The notes beneath the pieces are model-generated. The model was given only the letters and a program-made list of their open reading frames with translations. It was not told the DNA's origin and did no database searches. A stretch of DNA of 64,000 nucleotides. Source: Vanrija pseudolonga. Its lineage: Eukaryota; Basidiomycota; Tremellomycetes; Trichosporonales; Trichosporonaceae. Of this stretch, positions 51,450 through 62,558 are shown piece by piece (the stretch's first letter is position 1; each line of letters starts with the position of its first letter). A program made the position numbers and the translations under genes. The stretch is taken from contig NC_085849.1 of NCBI RefSeq assembly GCF_020906515.1, positions 4,526,001-4,590,000 of the forward strand, in the 5' to 3' direction.

Positions 51450-54073
51450 ATGATTCTCACCAGCCTCACAGCACTAGCATTCGCCATATTGGCGTCCGCC
51501 TCCGCGATTCCCCGTGAGGCCACCGAAGGCGTCGAGCTCGAGGTTCGCAGCGACCCAGTCATCACGTTCAAGGAGTATGACGCGTATCAGTGCTATGGCC
51601 TCCCTATCTCGTGGTCGGGGGGCACGCCGCCGTTCTACCTCGAGCTCGGGGCGTGGGACCTGACCCCAGGAGCAGAGTACCCCTTCGTCGCCGCACAAAC
51701 TTTCTATCCCGTCTTCTTCAAGAACCTCGTGTGGAACATTCCTTACCCTGCCGGCACCAAGATGTTGGTACATTAGCATGTCGGTATAGCTGACCCATGC
51801 AGTGGCGTTATCCTCAACCAGGGCGACTGGACCAACGGGTGGACACCTACAATCCGCAACACGACCGTCCTGGGTCCGGCGGTCTCCTCGTGTGCACTTT
51901 CACCCACTCGCAACACTGGCCCGAGTCGCACGCAGAGTTCTAGCCAGAGTGCTAGCCAGAGTTCCTCTCACACACCCAGTGTCTCGTCCACGTCTAGTGC
52001 CACACACAGGTCTGTTCACTCTACATCTGCTGCATTGCCCTCCTCGGCAAAGACGACCAAGATACAGCCCAGTTCAACCCTCCGGACGACCGCCAATCCC
52101 TCCACAACGAAAGTGCAGCCCAGTTCAACTGTCCGGACGACCGTTAAGCCCTCCCCGACGTCCACAGGCAGTGTTGACCCACACCCCGACTTGACTTGGT
52201 CCCTGCAACAGTTCCCTCCGCACCAGTGTGGCAAGGTGGTGTTCTCGTGGACCTACACCGGTCCAGTCTACCTCAACTTCTGGGCTATAGACACGACCCC
52301 GGGGGTCACCAACCCCTGGGTGCCTGCCGCATCGCTCTACTTCCCCGGCAACGTAACCACCTTCACATGGGACGTGCCGTGGGGTGCTGGCAGCAAGATG
52401 TTGGTGCTCCGGTTAGGACAGATAACTGACGCTTAGCTGCGTTGACATCTGGTTCGGCGAATCGAGCACTGCGGTTCCGTGGAAGACGTTGAAGGTCATC
52501 GCGCAAAACGCTACTGTTCTCGACCCGGCCGGGTCGTCCTGTGCCACCTCGCCAACACACTTTGTCAGTCCGTCGCCCAGCCCAACCTCTTCGAAGTACC
52601 GCCCATCCACAGTGCCGCCGTCGCCGACTACCACGGGCAGCGTTGACCCGTACCCTGACCTCACGCTCTCGCTGGACCCGTGGCCCCCTCGCCAGTGCGA
52701 GAAAGTGCTTATATCATGGACGTTCTCGGGCGAGATCCACCTCGGGACCTACGCCTTGGACGCTACTCCTGGAGTCTTGTTCCCCTGGATCAACGACTAC
52801 AGCCCCTACTACGCGGGAAATGTTACCAGCACCACATGGAACGTGCCTTGGGGTGCCGGCGCTCTCGTGTCAGTGCCACTATCTTGCTGCCTGATATGTC
52901 GCTAAGCTGACATCCACAGCAAGGTTCAGATTGTATTCAGCGACTCTAAGACCCACGAGACCTTGAAGACCATCGAGCGCAATGGGACCATCCTCGACTC
53001 ACCCGGCAGATCCTGCTCCATTGTCCCTACGCACTATGTCACCCCCGCGCCCTCCACCACCCCGCACCCGGAGATAACTGTGTCGATGAACCCATGGCCC
53101 CCGCACCAATGCAAGCCAGTGCACATGTCATGGACGTTCACGGGTCCCATCCATGTGACCATTTACGCTTTGGACACGACCCCCGGGGTCGAGTTCCCTT
53201 GGATACCCGACCGCAACCAGCCTTACTTCGCTGGTAACGTCACAAGCTGGACTTGGAACGTTCCATGGGGAGCTGGGACCAAAGTGTTCGTCAAGTGCAT
53301 TCCGTAGCTGACACCTACAGCCGTGTGATGTTCTTTTTCGGCGATGACAGCAACGGCCTTTTGAAGACGATTGAGCGCAATGCCACGATCCTGGACTCTC
53401 CCGGCATCTCGTGCTCCGTTGCCCCCACGACCAATACCTATGTCAGTCCCACTCCGAGCATGACGTCATCGAAATCGAAGTCGACATCAAAATCCCAGTC
53501 AGCTTCCAAGCCCCAGTCGACCACCAAGCCGTCCAAGACAACCGTGCCCCAGTCCTCGCCGCCGCGCTCGACCTCGATGCCACACTCGACCTCCAACACG
53601 CCCACAACCTCGACGAAGGCTCCAATTCCCACATCATCGCCCCCTCCTACCCCAACGACCAGCAGTTTCGATAGTCACAGCGAGATCTCGCCATGGCCAT
53701 ACCCCGTCCCCACTGCACCGAACGCTTTTCTAGAGTACAAGGGCTCGTTCAACCGGTGCGAGTGGAATGACATCGGATGGCAAGCGCCTCAAAAGGGCAA
53801 TTTTGAGACTGGCTTCACCTTGGTCATCATGTTGGCCGATGGTACAAGGATCGTCAACTTGGACAACTACGATTGGAGTTCTGGTGGGAGCATTGGGGGT
53901 GGGATTTATCCATTGCTGTTTGATACGACATCGCCCTTCATGTGAGTTGATAGCAGGTGCAGTATGCTCACTCCCACAGCGCAGTCGCACTCTTCGACAT
54001 CTGGGGTAACTACCAGTTCCTCAACGCTCGACCCATCACAGGAACCGACACGAGCTGCATCAAGAAGAAATGA
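51450..54073 (+). CDS. SWT-array gene 5: large secreted protein with four SWT modules
   Basis: Exons 51450-51763, 51803-52399, 52437-52868, 52920-53285, 53321-53941 and 53980-54073, giving 807 aa. The signal peptide MILTSLTALAFAILASASA is followed by four SWT modules, each split by a phase 2 intron: YQCYGLPISWSGG, HQCGKVVFSWTYTG, RQCEKVLISWTFSG and HQCKPVHMSWTFTG, with WAIDTTPG-, YALDATPG- and YALDTTPG-type strands and a final NATxLDSPG..C. Ser/Thr/Pro spacers lie between modules one and two and after module four. The C-terminal module follows: FLEYKGSFNRCEWNDIGWQAP, TLVIMLADGTRIV, SPFM, then VALFDIWGNYQFLN and GTDTSCIKKK. Modules two to four are much closer to each other than to module one, so they arose by internal duplication of exons. 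Some introns start with GTTGGT or GTTCGT. No GPI signal is seen. Confidence 0.78.
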
Positions 54074-54526
54074 GGAAACGAGCAATTGGACCCATCGTGG
54101 ACGACCGAGGATTATGTACTTGTGCGGCGACGAGGAGGGCGTACGTATGAATGTCGCAGATGTATCACGACCGGGCCTGTATCACCGCATTCTCGTGCAG
54201 AACGTTGACACAGTGACCTGTAACAGGCGCGTCATCCAGCGTCGTAGTCACCAAGGCACGTTCGCTCGCGTCCGAGCCGCGCACTAATTGAACACGTGAA
54301 TCACGGTCTTCTTCCAAGGTGCCCGCTGCTTGTCCCGTCTGGAGTGCGTTTCGAGCTTGCGGAGACCGCATGACCACGTTAAGGTTGTCCCGTATATGGG
54401 TCCGAACAGCCTCGGCTCGGCTCCGCCCAGCAGTCCAACTCATTTCGCGTCACTGGTGCTCTCATGGCCCCATCGTCGTTGACCTTAATACAAGGTGACC
54501 CACTATGATGAACCCAGCTACTCACA
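54074..54526. other. Spacer and promoter of array gene 6
   Basis: No gene is seen. The shared block is GAACACGTGAAT...CCAAGGTGCCCGCT...TGTCCCGTCTGGAGTGCG from 54291, then ACGTTAAGGTTGTCCCGTAT near 54376. Confidence 0.5.
54293..54298 (+). promoter_or_regulatory. CACGTG element upstream of array gene 6
   Basis: CACGTG ends 229 bp before the start of gene 6, in the same position within the shared block as before genes 3, 4 and 5. Confidence 0.5.
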
Positions 54527-55742
54527 ATGATTGTCACTCCCCTCCTAACGCTGGTCTATGTTGTCTCCGCCATCGCGTGGACGCCGGACCCGTCGCCGTC
54601 AGACCGATACCCCGGCATCACGCTCGATATTGACCCGTGGCCGCCGCACCAGTGTAGCCCGATGCGCTTCTCGTGGACGCACGATGGTCTCACTTCTCTC
54701 ATGTTCCTGGTGTATGATCCATACATCGGAGACAGCGGCATGACTTGGCTTTATGGTGGAAGCTTTGGCATCGTGGGGCAGTCGGAGAGCCCGTACACTT
54801 GGAACATGCCGTACGGTGTCGGCGCCATCGTGTGCGTGAACTACAGTACCCTCTTGCGGTGACGCTGACACCCACAGCCGTATCCAGGCAGAGTTCGGTT
54901 ACTTCGGTGACGGGCACCAGTGGATAACCCAGAAGCTCATCGTGGTGAACTCCACTGTGATCAACTCGCCTGGCGCCTCGTGTATCACCTCACCCACCCA
55001 CTCTGGCACTATTGCCCCGAGCACGTCGACCTCTGAATTCCTCTCAACCTCGCAGTCTCAGTCGCATTCAGAGTCTGTGACTACGACCCCGCCGTCCGTG
55101 ACCACACCGAAGCCATCTTCGACGACCACACTGAAGCCATCTTCGACTTCGAAGTCGAAAGCTTCAACATCAATGTCCACCACGACTCCCAAGCAGTCGC
55201 CCTCGACGGTGAAACCCTCAAAGTCGACCACAACCCCATCCCCAAAGGCGTCCTCCACATCCAAGTCGGTCACAAAGTCCCAGCCACCGACAGAGTCGCC
55301 GTCAGTGCCCTCATCGAGCTCGACGTCTCCTATCTCAAGCTCATCTGAGGCCCCCTCTTCCTCATCCCTTCCACCGGCAACGACGACCTCCTCGGGGCCG
55401 TCTCACCCAGTACCCACCGAGCCAACCATTCATATCTCGGCCCCAGGCCAGTTTATACGGTGCCAGTGGAGCAAGATTCCATACTATGCGCCCGGTCCCA
55501 CCGACGGCCTGACCATGGTCATCATATTAGCCGACGGCACGAGGATTGACCCCCTAAATGAGGCCTGGTCTGGGTCCTACTATTTCTATCTCAACACGAC
55601 CTCGCCGTTCATGTGAGTTAAGATCTTGGATTGGTGCTGAACCCACAGTGCGGCTGCAATCTACGACAACTATGGAAACTACGGATTCCTCAATGCCCAG
55701 CCCATTACCGGCGACAGAACAGACTGTCTCGCTAAGGCTTGA
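54527..55742 (+). CDS. SWT-array gene 6: secreted modular protein with long Ser/Thr spacer
   Basis: Exons 54527-54831, 54878-55612 and 55649-55742, giving 377 aa. The signal peptide MIVTPLLTLVYVVSAIAW is shorter than in the others. One SWT module follows: HQCSPMRFSWTHDG, YTWNMPYGVGAIV and, after the phase 2 intron, RIQAEFGYFGDGHQW and NSTVINSPGASCITSPTH. DPWPPHQC matches modules three and four of gene 5. A Ser/Thr/Lys/Pro spacer of over 100 residues follows, probably heavily O-glycosylated. The C-terminal module is FIRCQWSKIPYYAPG, TMVIILADGTRID, TTSPFM, then AAAIYDNYGNYGFLN and GDRTDCLAKA. The last-cysteine motif is DRTDC rather than DTSC. Last gene of the array; sequence after it shows no further copy. 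Confidence 0.77.
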
Positions 55743-56134
55743 GAGGTGGCAGATGTAAGGGCCAGGACAGTGTCAATAGCTGGGCAATGAGGTTACGTTA
55801 AAAGCAAAACAACGCTGATCGCCGCTTGCAACTGGGCTGATGGGGTGATGCACACACTTGTACTCTGCTGGTGCCCCAAGAGCATTGATATACCGCGGGA
55901 CCAGCCAGCCATCTGAGTTCCTAACCGAGAGATCGCCGCCGTGGTGATGGTCCGAATGTGCATTCCGTTAAACCCACTAGCTCCAGAAGTGGTGGTCAGA
56001 GGTGTGGCCGTGCCCACTCGACAGCCCAGCCGATCGTGTTGGGGATGGAGGCATGTCGATGTGCAACCTTGTGCATTCGACGAAGGGACATGCGACGACT
56101 GTGGACTGCTCTTCACTCTCACCACTCACTCAGC

Positions 56135-56293
56135 ATGCTCGCCCTCGTTGCCTTCGTTATTGGCGTGTACATCCTGCTACAGCCATCCACTCTGGCGCCG
56201 CACAAGACGGTGGCGGTGTCAGCTCCGGTCCGGCGTCAGCGAAATCGCCTCGTGCGCCGCCGGCGACGCGTCCTGATCAAAAAAGCGTCTTGA
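56135..56293 (+). CDS. Possible small single-helix membrane protein
   Basis: A 52-aa frame. It starts MLALVAFVIGVYILLQPS, a good membrane helix or signal anchor, and ends with an Arg-rich tail (RRQRNRLVRRRRRVLIKKAS). The hydrophobic start followed by a strongly basic end suggests a tail inside the cell. It has no recognised relative, and its length and GC bias mean it could be chance. Confidence 0.25.
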   Translation: MLALVAFVIGVYILLQPSTLAPHKTVAVSAPVRRQRNRLVRRRRRVLIKKAS

Positions 56294-56859
56294 GGTCGGT
56301 CAACAGACCCGCGACTGTATCATCCATCTTGGCAGGGTATCAGCCAAGTGAGTATGCGAGCCCGGGTGATTGTCGCTTCGTCGGCCCACGCGTCCGGTGA
56401 CAGCGGACATGCGCGTGGTCTTCGGCATGTCGCTTGCCTTATGATGGCGCCTGGAGAAACACTGACACCTTAAGCGCGTGTGGGGGTCATCTGGGGTTAT
56501 CATACTATAGCCGAGATTGACGGCTGCTGGTCCAGCCGACCTTGAGTTGGGAAGAACAAGAGCAGGATATTGTTTACAGCGGTGACAACAGATGGCCCCC
56601 GAGTCATACCTGTATCCCGAGTTGCTGCCGAGATCCTTGGCAGATACTTTACTCAACCGAGAGCATCCGAGGTATATTGGAATGTGCAGTGTCAATCGCT
56701 CTCGTCGAGCTCCTTGTTGCACTGTCCTTGGTTGCGGAGCGCTCCCAGCGCCAGCTCCGGACAGATGTCGGGATCGGGTGGACGATGTCGGCCCTACTCA
56801 GCCTCCATGATGTCACAGGCTGCCTCTACCCCATATGCAGCTGCAAGGATCCGTTGCTG

Positions 56860-56896
56860 CGTGCGTGCCGTGCGTGCCGTGCGTGCCGCGCGTGCC
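56860..56896. repeat. Short GTGCGTGCC tandem repeat
   Basis: Roughly four imperfect copies of a 10-base unit (CGTGCGTGCC). A simple microsatellite-like run with no visible coding role. Confidence 0.5.
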
Positions 56897-57431
56897 TGGC
56901 CCACGCCACGCGACTACCTCGCCCAACCTATTGAAGTGGCCGAAGAGAGAGGATGAACATCTTGGTGCGCTGGGATAAAGTAGTCGATGTGGAAGAACTG
57001 CCGGGTAAACTCTGTAACTACACCCAACATCCTCGCCACCATCTGTAACACTTACGACGATTCATCCTCGATGCACGCTTGCTTTAGAACGTTTGGGATC
57101 ATGCGGAAGACGCCAATGCCAAGACTTTGGCGGCGAGGTGACATGCCGCGTTGATCGAGCCGGAACAAAAGATGCACAATGTATAAAAGCGCGCCATTGC
57201 GGCTGCCAAGGACACCCACAAACCCACCGCTCCACAACGTCCACTGTCGGCCTTGTAGCCTGCTCCACAGCGACCTACAGCTCCACATGGTCAAGCACAT
57301 GCGATAGCACGCGCATTACGACACAACAACAAGGCATTCCGCGCCTGTAAACTACCAAAGCGACGTCTTGACGTCTAACTCTCTCTCTCCTCTCTCTCCT
57401 CGTCCAACTTTCCCAGCGCCTCCAAGCCACC

Positions 57432-60400
57432 ATGGCTGGTAACAAAAACAACGTGCCCGAGCCCGTCTCGGCGCTCGACTTTTCCGCACACACGGCCGAC
57501 GCGTCCAAGGTGCTCGCCGCGCTCAATGTCGACCCCAAGACCGGCCTGTCGGAGGAGGAGGCGGCCAAGCGGCTGGCACTCTACGGCCCGAACCGCATCA
57601 AGCCGCCGCCAAAGGCCAACATCTGGAAGATCATCGGGCGGCAGGTCGCCAACGCCATGACGGCGATCCTGAGTACGTACCGCCTGCACGGACGATGGGC
57701 ACCCACTAACGTGCACAGTCGGCGCCATGGCCGTGTCCTTTGGCGTCATGGACTGGATCTCGGGCGGCGTCATCGCTGCCCTCATCCTGCTCAACATCTC
57801 GGTCGGCACCTGGACAGAATGGGAGGCAGAGAAGATCGTCGCGAGCCTTGAGAGCGTCGGTGCTCCCATTGCCAACGTCGTACGCCACAACGCCGCGGGC
57901 GCAGTGTCCACTCGCACCATCGCCGTCGACGAGGTCGTCCCCGGTGACATTGTCGTGATCAAGAACGGCGACATTGTGCCTGCCGACGGCCGCGTGTTGG
58001 ACGGCGTGAGCAACCTCGAGGCGGACGAGGCGTTCCTCACCGGCGAGAGTCTGCCCGTCGCCAAGCAGGCTGAGCCTGTCAGCGAGGACAACTGCCCCGT
58101 CGGCGACCGCGTGTCTATGGTCTTCTCGGGAGCTCAGATCACAAAGGGCCGCGCGCACGTCGTCGTCACGTCCACCGGCATGGGCACCGAGATCGGCAAG
58201 ATTGCCAAGGCCCTGCAGAACAAGGCCGTCCGTACAGAGACTGGCTGGGCTGCGCGCATCCACCGATTGAAGGTTACCCTCGGCCTGGCCGAGACATCGC
58301 CGCTGCAGATCAAGCTCAACTCGCTCGCCTACACCCTCCTCTGCGCCGCCATTGTCACCGCCATCGTCGTCCTCGCGTCCACGGGCTTCAAGCACATCCC
58401 GAAGTCGATGGCTACATACACGGTCGCTGCGGCCGTGTCGATGCTGCCCGTGTCCATTGTGGCCGTCGTCTCGCTCACCCTGGCTCAAGCGTCCTCGGAT
58501 CTCGCCAAGCGCAACGCCCTCGTGCGCCGGATGGACGCGATCGAGGCGCTGGCTGGTATTTACAACGTGTGCTCGGACAAGACGGGCACCCTCACCGTCG
58601 GCCGCATGGTAGTCAAGAAGATGTGGGTCCCCGTCCAGGACTCGCGCGACGGCGCCGCCCCGACCGACACGACTACGGGCCAGGTCTACGCTTTCGAGAC
58701 TGGCGCCGACCCCTTCTACCCCCGCGGCGAGGTCACTCCGGACGACACCCCCCTCGTTGCCGGTGCTACGCTCGACGAGAAGTCTGCGGACCAGGATGAT
58801 GCTGCGCCCGTGGAGGTCAGCACCATGGAGCGTGGCCTGCGCGACCTCGCCATTTGCACCTCGCTCTGTAACCAGGCCACACTGTCCCCGGGCACGGAAG
58901 AGGGCCAGGGATACCAGGCCAACGGCGACCCGACCGAGGTCGCGCTTCAGGTTGCCGCGCACAAGCTCGGCTTTGACAAGCCCCACCTCACCGGCGCGCT
59001 CCCGTCCCACCAGGACAAGGACAAGAAGCTCGCGCGCCACACATCGCGCAACTCGATCCTCCGCACTGACGCCATCAAGGGTCACTATGAGCAGGTGCTC
59101 GAGCACCCCTTCGATTCGACGGTCAAGCGCATGTCTATGGCTTACAAGCTCGTCGGTGGCGAGAAGCCCGAGCTCATTTGCGTCCTCAAGGGTGCAGTCG
59201 AGCGCGTCCTCCCCTGCTGCACGCATGTCCGCGACCAGCCGCTCAACGAGGCCGTTCTCGCCGAGATCATGACCAAGGTCGAGGCACTCGCGTCCCAGGG
59301 CCTCCGTGTGCTTGCCTTCGCCGCCAAGCAGGAGCCCGTCGACAAGGAGGCCGCGATCAAGGCCATGCCCCGCGCCGACTTTGAGCAAGGCTTCACTTTC
59401 CTCGGTCTCGCTGGCATCTTCGACCCGCCTCGCAAGGAGTCGCCTGGAGCCGTGGCTGACTGCCGCAAGGCGGGTATCACGCCCCGCATGCTCACCGGTG
59501 ACCACCCGGCCACGGCCACGGCGATTGCCCTCCAGATCGGCATCCTCGACGGCTCCAAGTCGTACTCGAAGAACGCGGTCATGACGGGTCAGCAGTTCGA
59601 CGCCCTGACTGACGCCGAGGTCGATGCGCTCGACGACTTGCCCCTTGTTGTCGCCCGATGCGCCCCGGAGACCAAGGTCCGCATGGTTGATGCCATCCAC
59701 CGCAGGAAGCAGACCACCGCCATGACGGGCGACGGCGTCAACGACTCGCCGGCGCTCAAGCGCGCCGATGTCGGCGTCGCGATGGGCACGGGCTCGGATG
59801 TCGCCAAGCAGTCGGCACGCATCATCCTCACCGACGACAACTTCGCCTCGGCCATTCGTGCAATCCGCAAGGGCCGCTCGGTCTTCAAGAACCTGTCCAA
59901 GTTCCTGCTCTACCTCCTATCGGGCAACATTGGCGAGCTGGTTGTACTGCTTATCGGCCTGGCGTTCCGCGACGAAAAGGGCCACTCGGTCTTCCCGCTG
60001 TCCCCCGTCGCAGCCCTCTGGATCAACACCCTCACCGCTGGTCCTCCTGCAATGGCGCTCGGCCTCGAGCCCACGGCCGCCGACGCCATGGACCAGCCTC
60101 CCTCCGAGTACCGCACGCTGTTCACGTGGGAGTTCTACATCGACCTCGCGTTCTACGGGCTCCTCATGGGAGCCCAGGCCCTGATCAACTTTGTCATCGT
60201 CATGTACGGCTACTTCCCGGGTGACCTCGGCGTCGACTGCAATGACAGGGCCAGCAAAGCCTGCGACCCCGTCTTCGCCGCTCGTGCCTGCTGCATGGCG
60301 ACCCTCATGATCGTCATGCTCATCCACGCCCTCCAGTGCAAGCACTCGACCATGTCCTTGTTCAAGATGAACCTCTGGGACAACAGGGTGCTGCTGTGGT

Positions 60401-60729
60401 GCGTCGTGGTACTCGTCCTCTCCATGTTCCCCGTCGTCTACATCCCCGTCATCAACGACAAGGTCTTCCTCATCGGCCAGCTCAAGTGGGAGTGGGGCAT
60501 TGTCTTCGGCATGGTCATCATCTACTTCATCGCCTCCGAGGCCTACAAGTGGGTCAAGCGCGTGTACTTCCGCAGGAGGGATGCCAAGCGCGCGAGGAAC
60601 CAGCCTTCCGCGGCTGTCGCTCGTATCGAGACGGGCAAGACTGGCGAAGCGCTCCCCAAGACGGCGACGAACAGCCTCTCGGGCTCGCTGACCAACGTGA
60701 ATGTTGAGAAGACCCACCAGATCGTGTAG
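57432..60729 (+). CDS. ENA1: P-type ATPase, ENA-type sodium/potassium exporter
   Basis: Two exons: 57432-57672 and 57719-60729, giving 1083 aa, the usual size for fungal type IID pumps (yeast Ena1 is 1091 aa). It uses ATP to export Na+ (and K+ or Li+) across the plasma membrane, needed at high salt or alkaline pH. The N-terminal cation ATPase domain is LSEEEAAKRLALYGPNRI. TGE at 188-190 is the dephosphorylation motif, DKTGT with Asp367 is phosphorylated, and TGDGVNDSPALKRADVGVAMG (GDGVND from about 751) is the hinge motif. VSMLPVSIVAVVSLTLA is the helix 4 ion-binding region. The C-terminal helices follow up to NVEKTHQIV. The symbol is by family only; other fungi carry several paralogs. The large second exon has no introns. 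Confidence 0.9.
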
Positions 60730-61019
60730 TTTGGTTAATTAGGGCTAGATAGTTAGAAGCAATGTATTGCTATTGCATGGTTCCAAGCAGGAGAGGCAGG
60801 GCGTGTGAGGAGGGCCCTCCCCAACTCTCAGCGTCCAGGGCGTTGAAGAGGCACAAACATGACGCCACAACGCCACCAAACAATGTGTGTGAGTCCACAT
60901 GCATGCAGTGCCGGGCACGTTGAGAGCAGCTGTGCACATGGGGGGCCGTGAGAGCTATCTGGGCAGTTATAAGGTGGCCGGTAGACTGCCGAGTACCCCT
61001 CGTTGCCATCCCCGCCGCC

Positions 61020-62293
61020 ATGCCATCCAACGACCACTCGAGCAAGCCCTACACCCGGCCACACGTCGACGCAGAGCCCTTCACCGACTTTACAGTCTCC
61101 GGCTCCAACCACCACTGCGTCCTGAGCAGCATAGAGCAGGTCGTGGTCGAGGACCGTCCGATCCCAGCGGTCGGCGACAACGAAGTGCTGGTCAAGGTCA
61201 TGTCAACCGGAATCTGCGGCACGGATGTGAGTTGCCGCTTGCCCTTCTTGCTGAGCCCAGGTATCGTACTACTCCAACGGTCGTATCGGGGGGTCGGTGA
61301 TCACCCAGCCGCATGTCCTAGGGCACGAGTCGGCGGGCATCGTGTACGCCGTCGGCAAGCTTGTGGACACGATCAAGCCGGGCGACCGTGTCGCGATCGA
61401 GCCGAGCTTGCCGTGCCGCGACTGCCGTTTCTGCAAAGAGGGAGCGTTCAAGTATGTCTGCGGTGCTGGAAGTGTGTGACCCGCTCACACCCCTTCCCAG
61501 CTACTGCAAGTATGAGCGCTACCTCGCCGCGCCGCACACCGACGGCACCCTGTGCCAATGGTACGCTTGCCCCACCCGCAATGCGGTCAAAATCCCGGCC
61601 AACCTCAGCTGGGAGGAGGCAGGTTGCATCCAGCCGCTGGCGATCGCGATCCAGATCGCACGGCGCGCGAATCTGCGCCCACACGCGCATGTCGTCGTGC
61701 TTGGCGCCGGGCCGCTCGGACTGTTGTGCATGGCCGTCGCGAGGTCCTACGGCGCACGGAGCATCACTGCGCTCGACCTGTCCACCGAGCGCCTGTCCTT
61801 TGCGTCCAAGTATGCCGCGACGCACACCTTCGTCTCGAGGACGCCGGAGCCTGGAGCCGATCCCCTCGAGTTCCACGCCAGGTTTACAGAGTACCTCCTT
61901 GACGTGGTCGGCGCCGAGGACGGGATCGACGTCGTCATCGACACCACTGGGGCCGAGGCGCCGATCCAGCTCGGCATGACGCTGCTCCGGTCTGGCGGCA
62001 ACTGTGGGTGGTACTGGTGTGAGTGTTGCTGACGCCCAGTCGTCCAGGCCGGGCTGGGAGCCCCGCTCATCACCTTCCCCATCCTGCAGGTGGCCACCAA
62101 GGAGATCACGGTCTCGGGCGCGTTTCACTACACTGCGCGTTGCTTTGAAGACGGCATCGACCTGCTCGAGCGCGGGCTCGTCGATGTGCGCCCGCTCGTG
62201 ACCAAGACGTTTGGCCTCACGCAGTCGGAGGAGGCGTTCAAGGCTGTTCGGAGTGGGCACGAGATCAAGGTGGTCATTCGGAACCAGGAGTGA
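61020..62293 (+). CDS. Zinc-dependent polyol dehydrogenase (sorbitol/xylitol dehydrogenase-like)
   Basis: Four exons: 61020-61226, 61261-61451, 61501-62003 and 62040-62293, giving 384 aa. Medium-chain dehydrogenase that oxidises a polyol to a ketose with NAD+. GICGTD carries the catalytic zinc Cys, and PHVLGHESAGIV the His-Glu pair. CRDCRFCKEGAFNYC provides four cysteines for the structural zinc; its last part is joined across an intron, which supports the splice choice. VVVLGAGPLGLLCMAVARSYGA is the cofactor fold. The common EPL of sorbitol-type enzymes, whose Glu sits near the catalytic zinc, reads QPL here (AGCIQPLAIA), so substrate or metal handling may differ. The N-terminus is longer than usual by about 25 residues. 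First and third introns are 34 and 36 nt. Confidence 0.87.
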
Positions 62294-62558
62294 GGAGCTC
62301 TTAAGTTGCCGCCGGTTCAGTCCGATGTTGGATAGATAGAGTTGATTCCCATGCAGCCTGGACAATGTTCACGTCATCGGCCAGCACGGGAACCAGCCTG
62401 CTGCCTCCACCTGACCTGTCCACCTTGCTCACACGTCGCTCTTCCGTGGGGACGTCATCGGATGCGTGTGGGTATGCGTGTGGGAGTCCAGACGCCTGTT
62501 GCCTATTGAACATCCGACACCCAGCATAGCATTTCTTGATGTCGCCCACTCACTCACC

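Larger units (their letters stand above)
55743..57431. other. 1.7 kb intergenic region after the array
   Basis: Mostly without clear genes. A 52-codon frame is listed separately (56135-56293). A short GTGCGTGCC tandem run lies near 56860-56896. The last part is the promoter of the P-type ATPase, with a TATA-like TGTATAAAAGCG near 57179 and a CTCTCTCTCCTC leader near 57380. Confidence 0.45.

Noticed and set aside
53438-53637. Minus-strand frames opposite the Ser/Thr spacer of array gene 5
   Set aside because: Low-complexity shadow of the TCG/AAG codon runs in the spacer.
57706-59700. 664-codon minus-strand frame opposite the P-type ATPase
   Set aside because: Shadow of the ATPase reading frame with an Arg/Gly/Glu/Val-rich composition and no domain.
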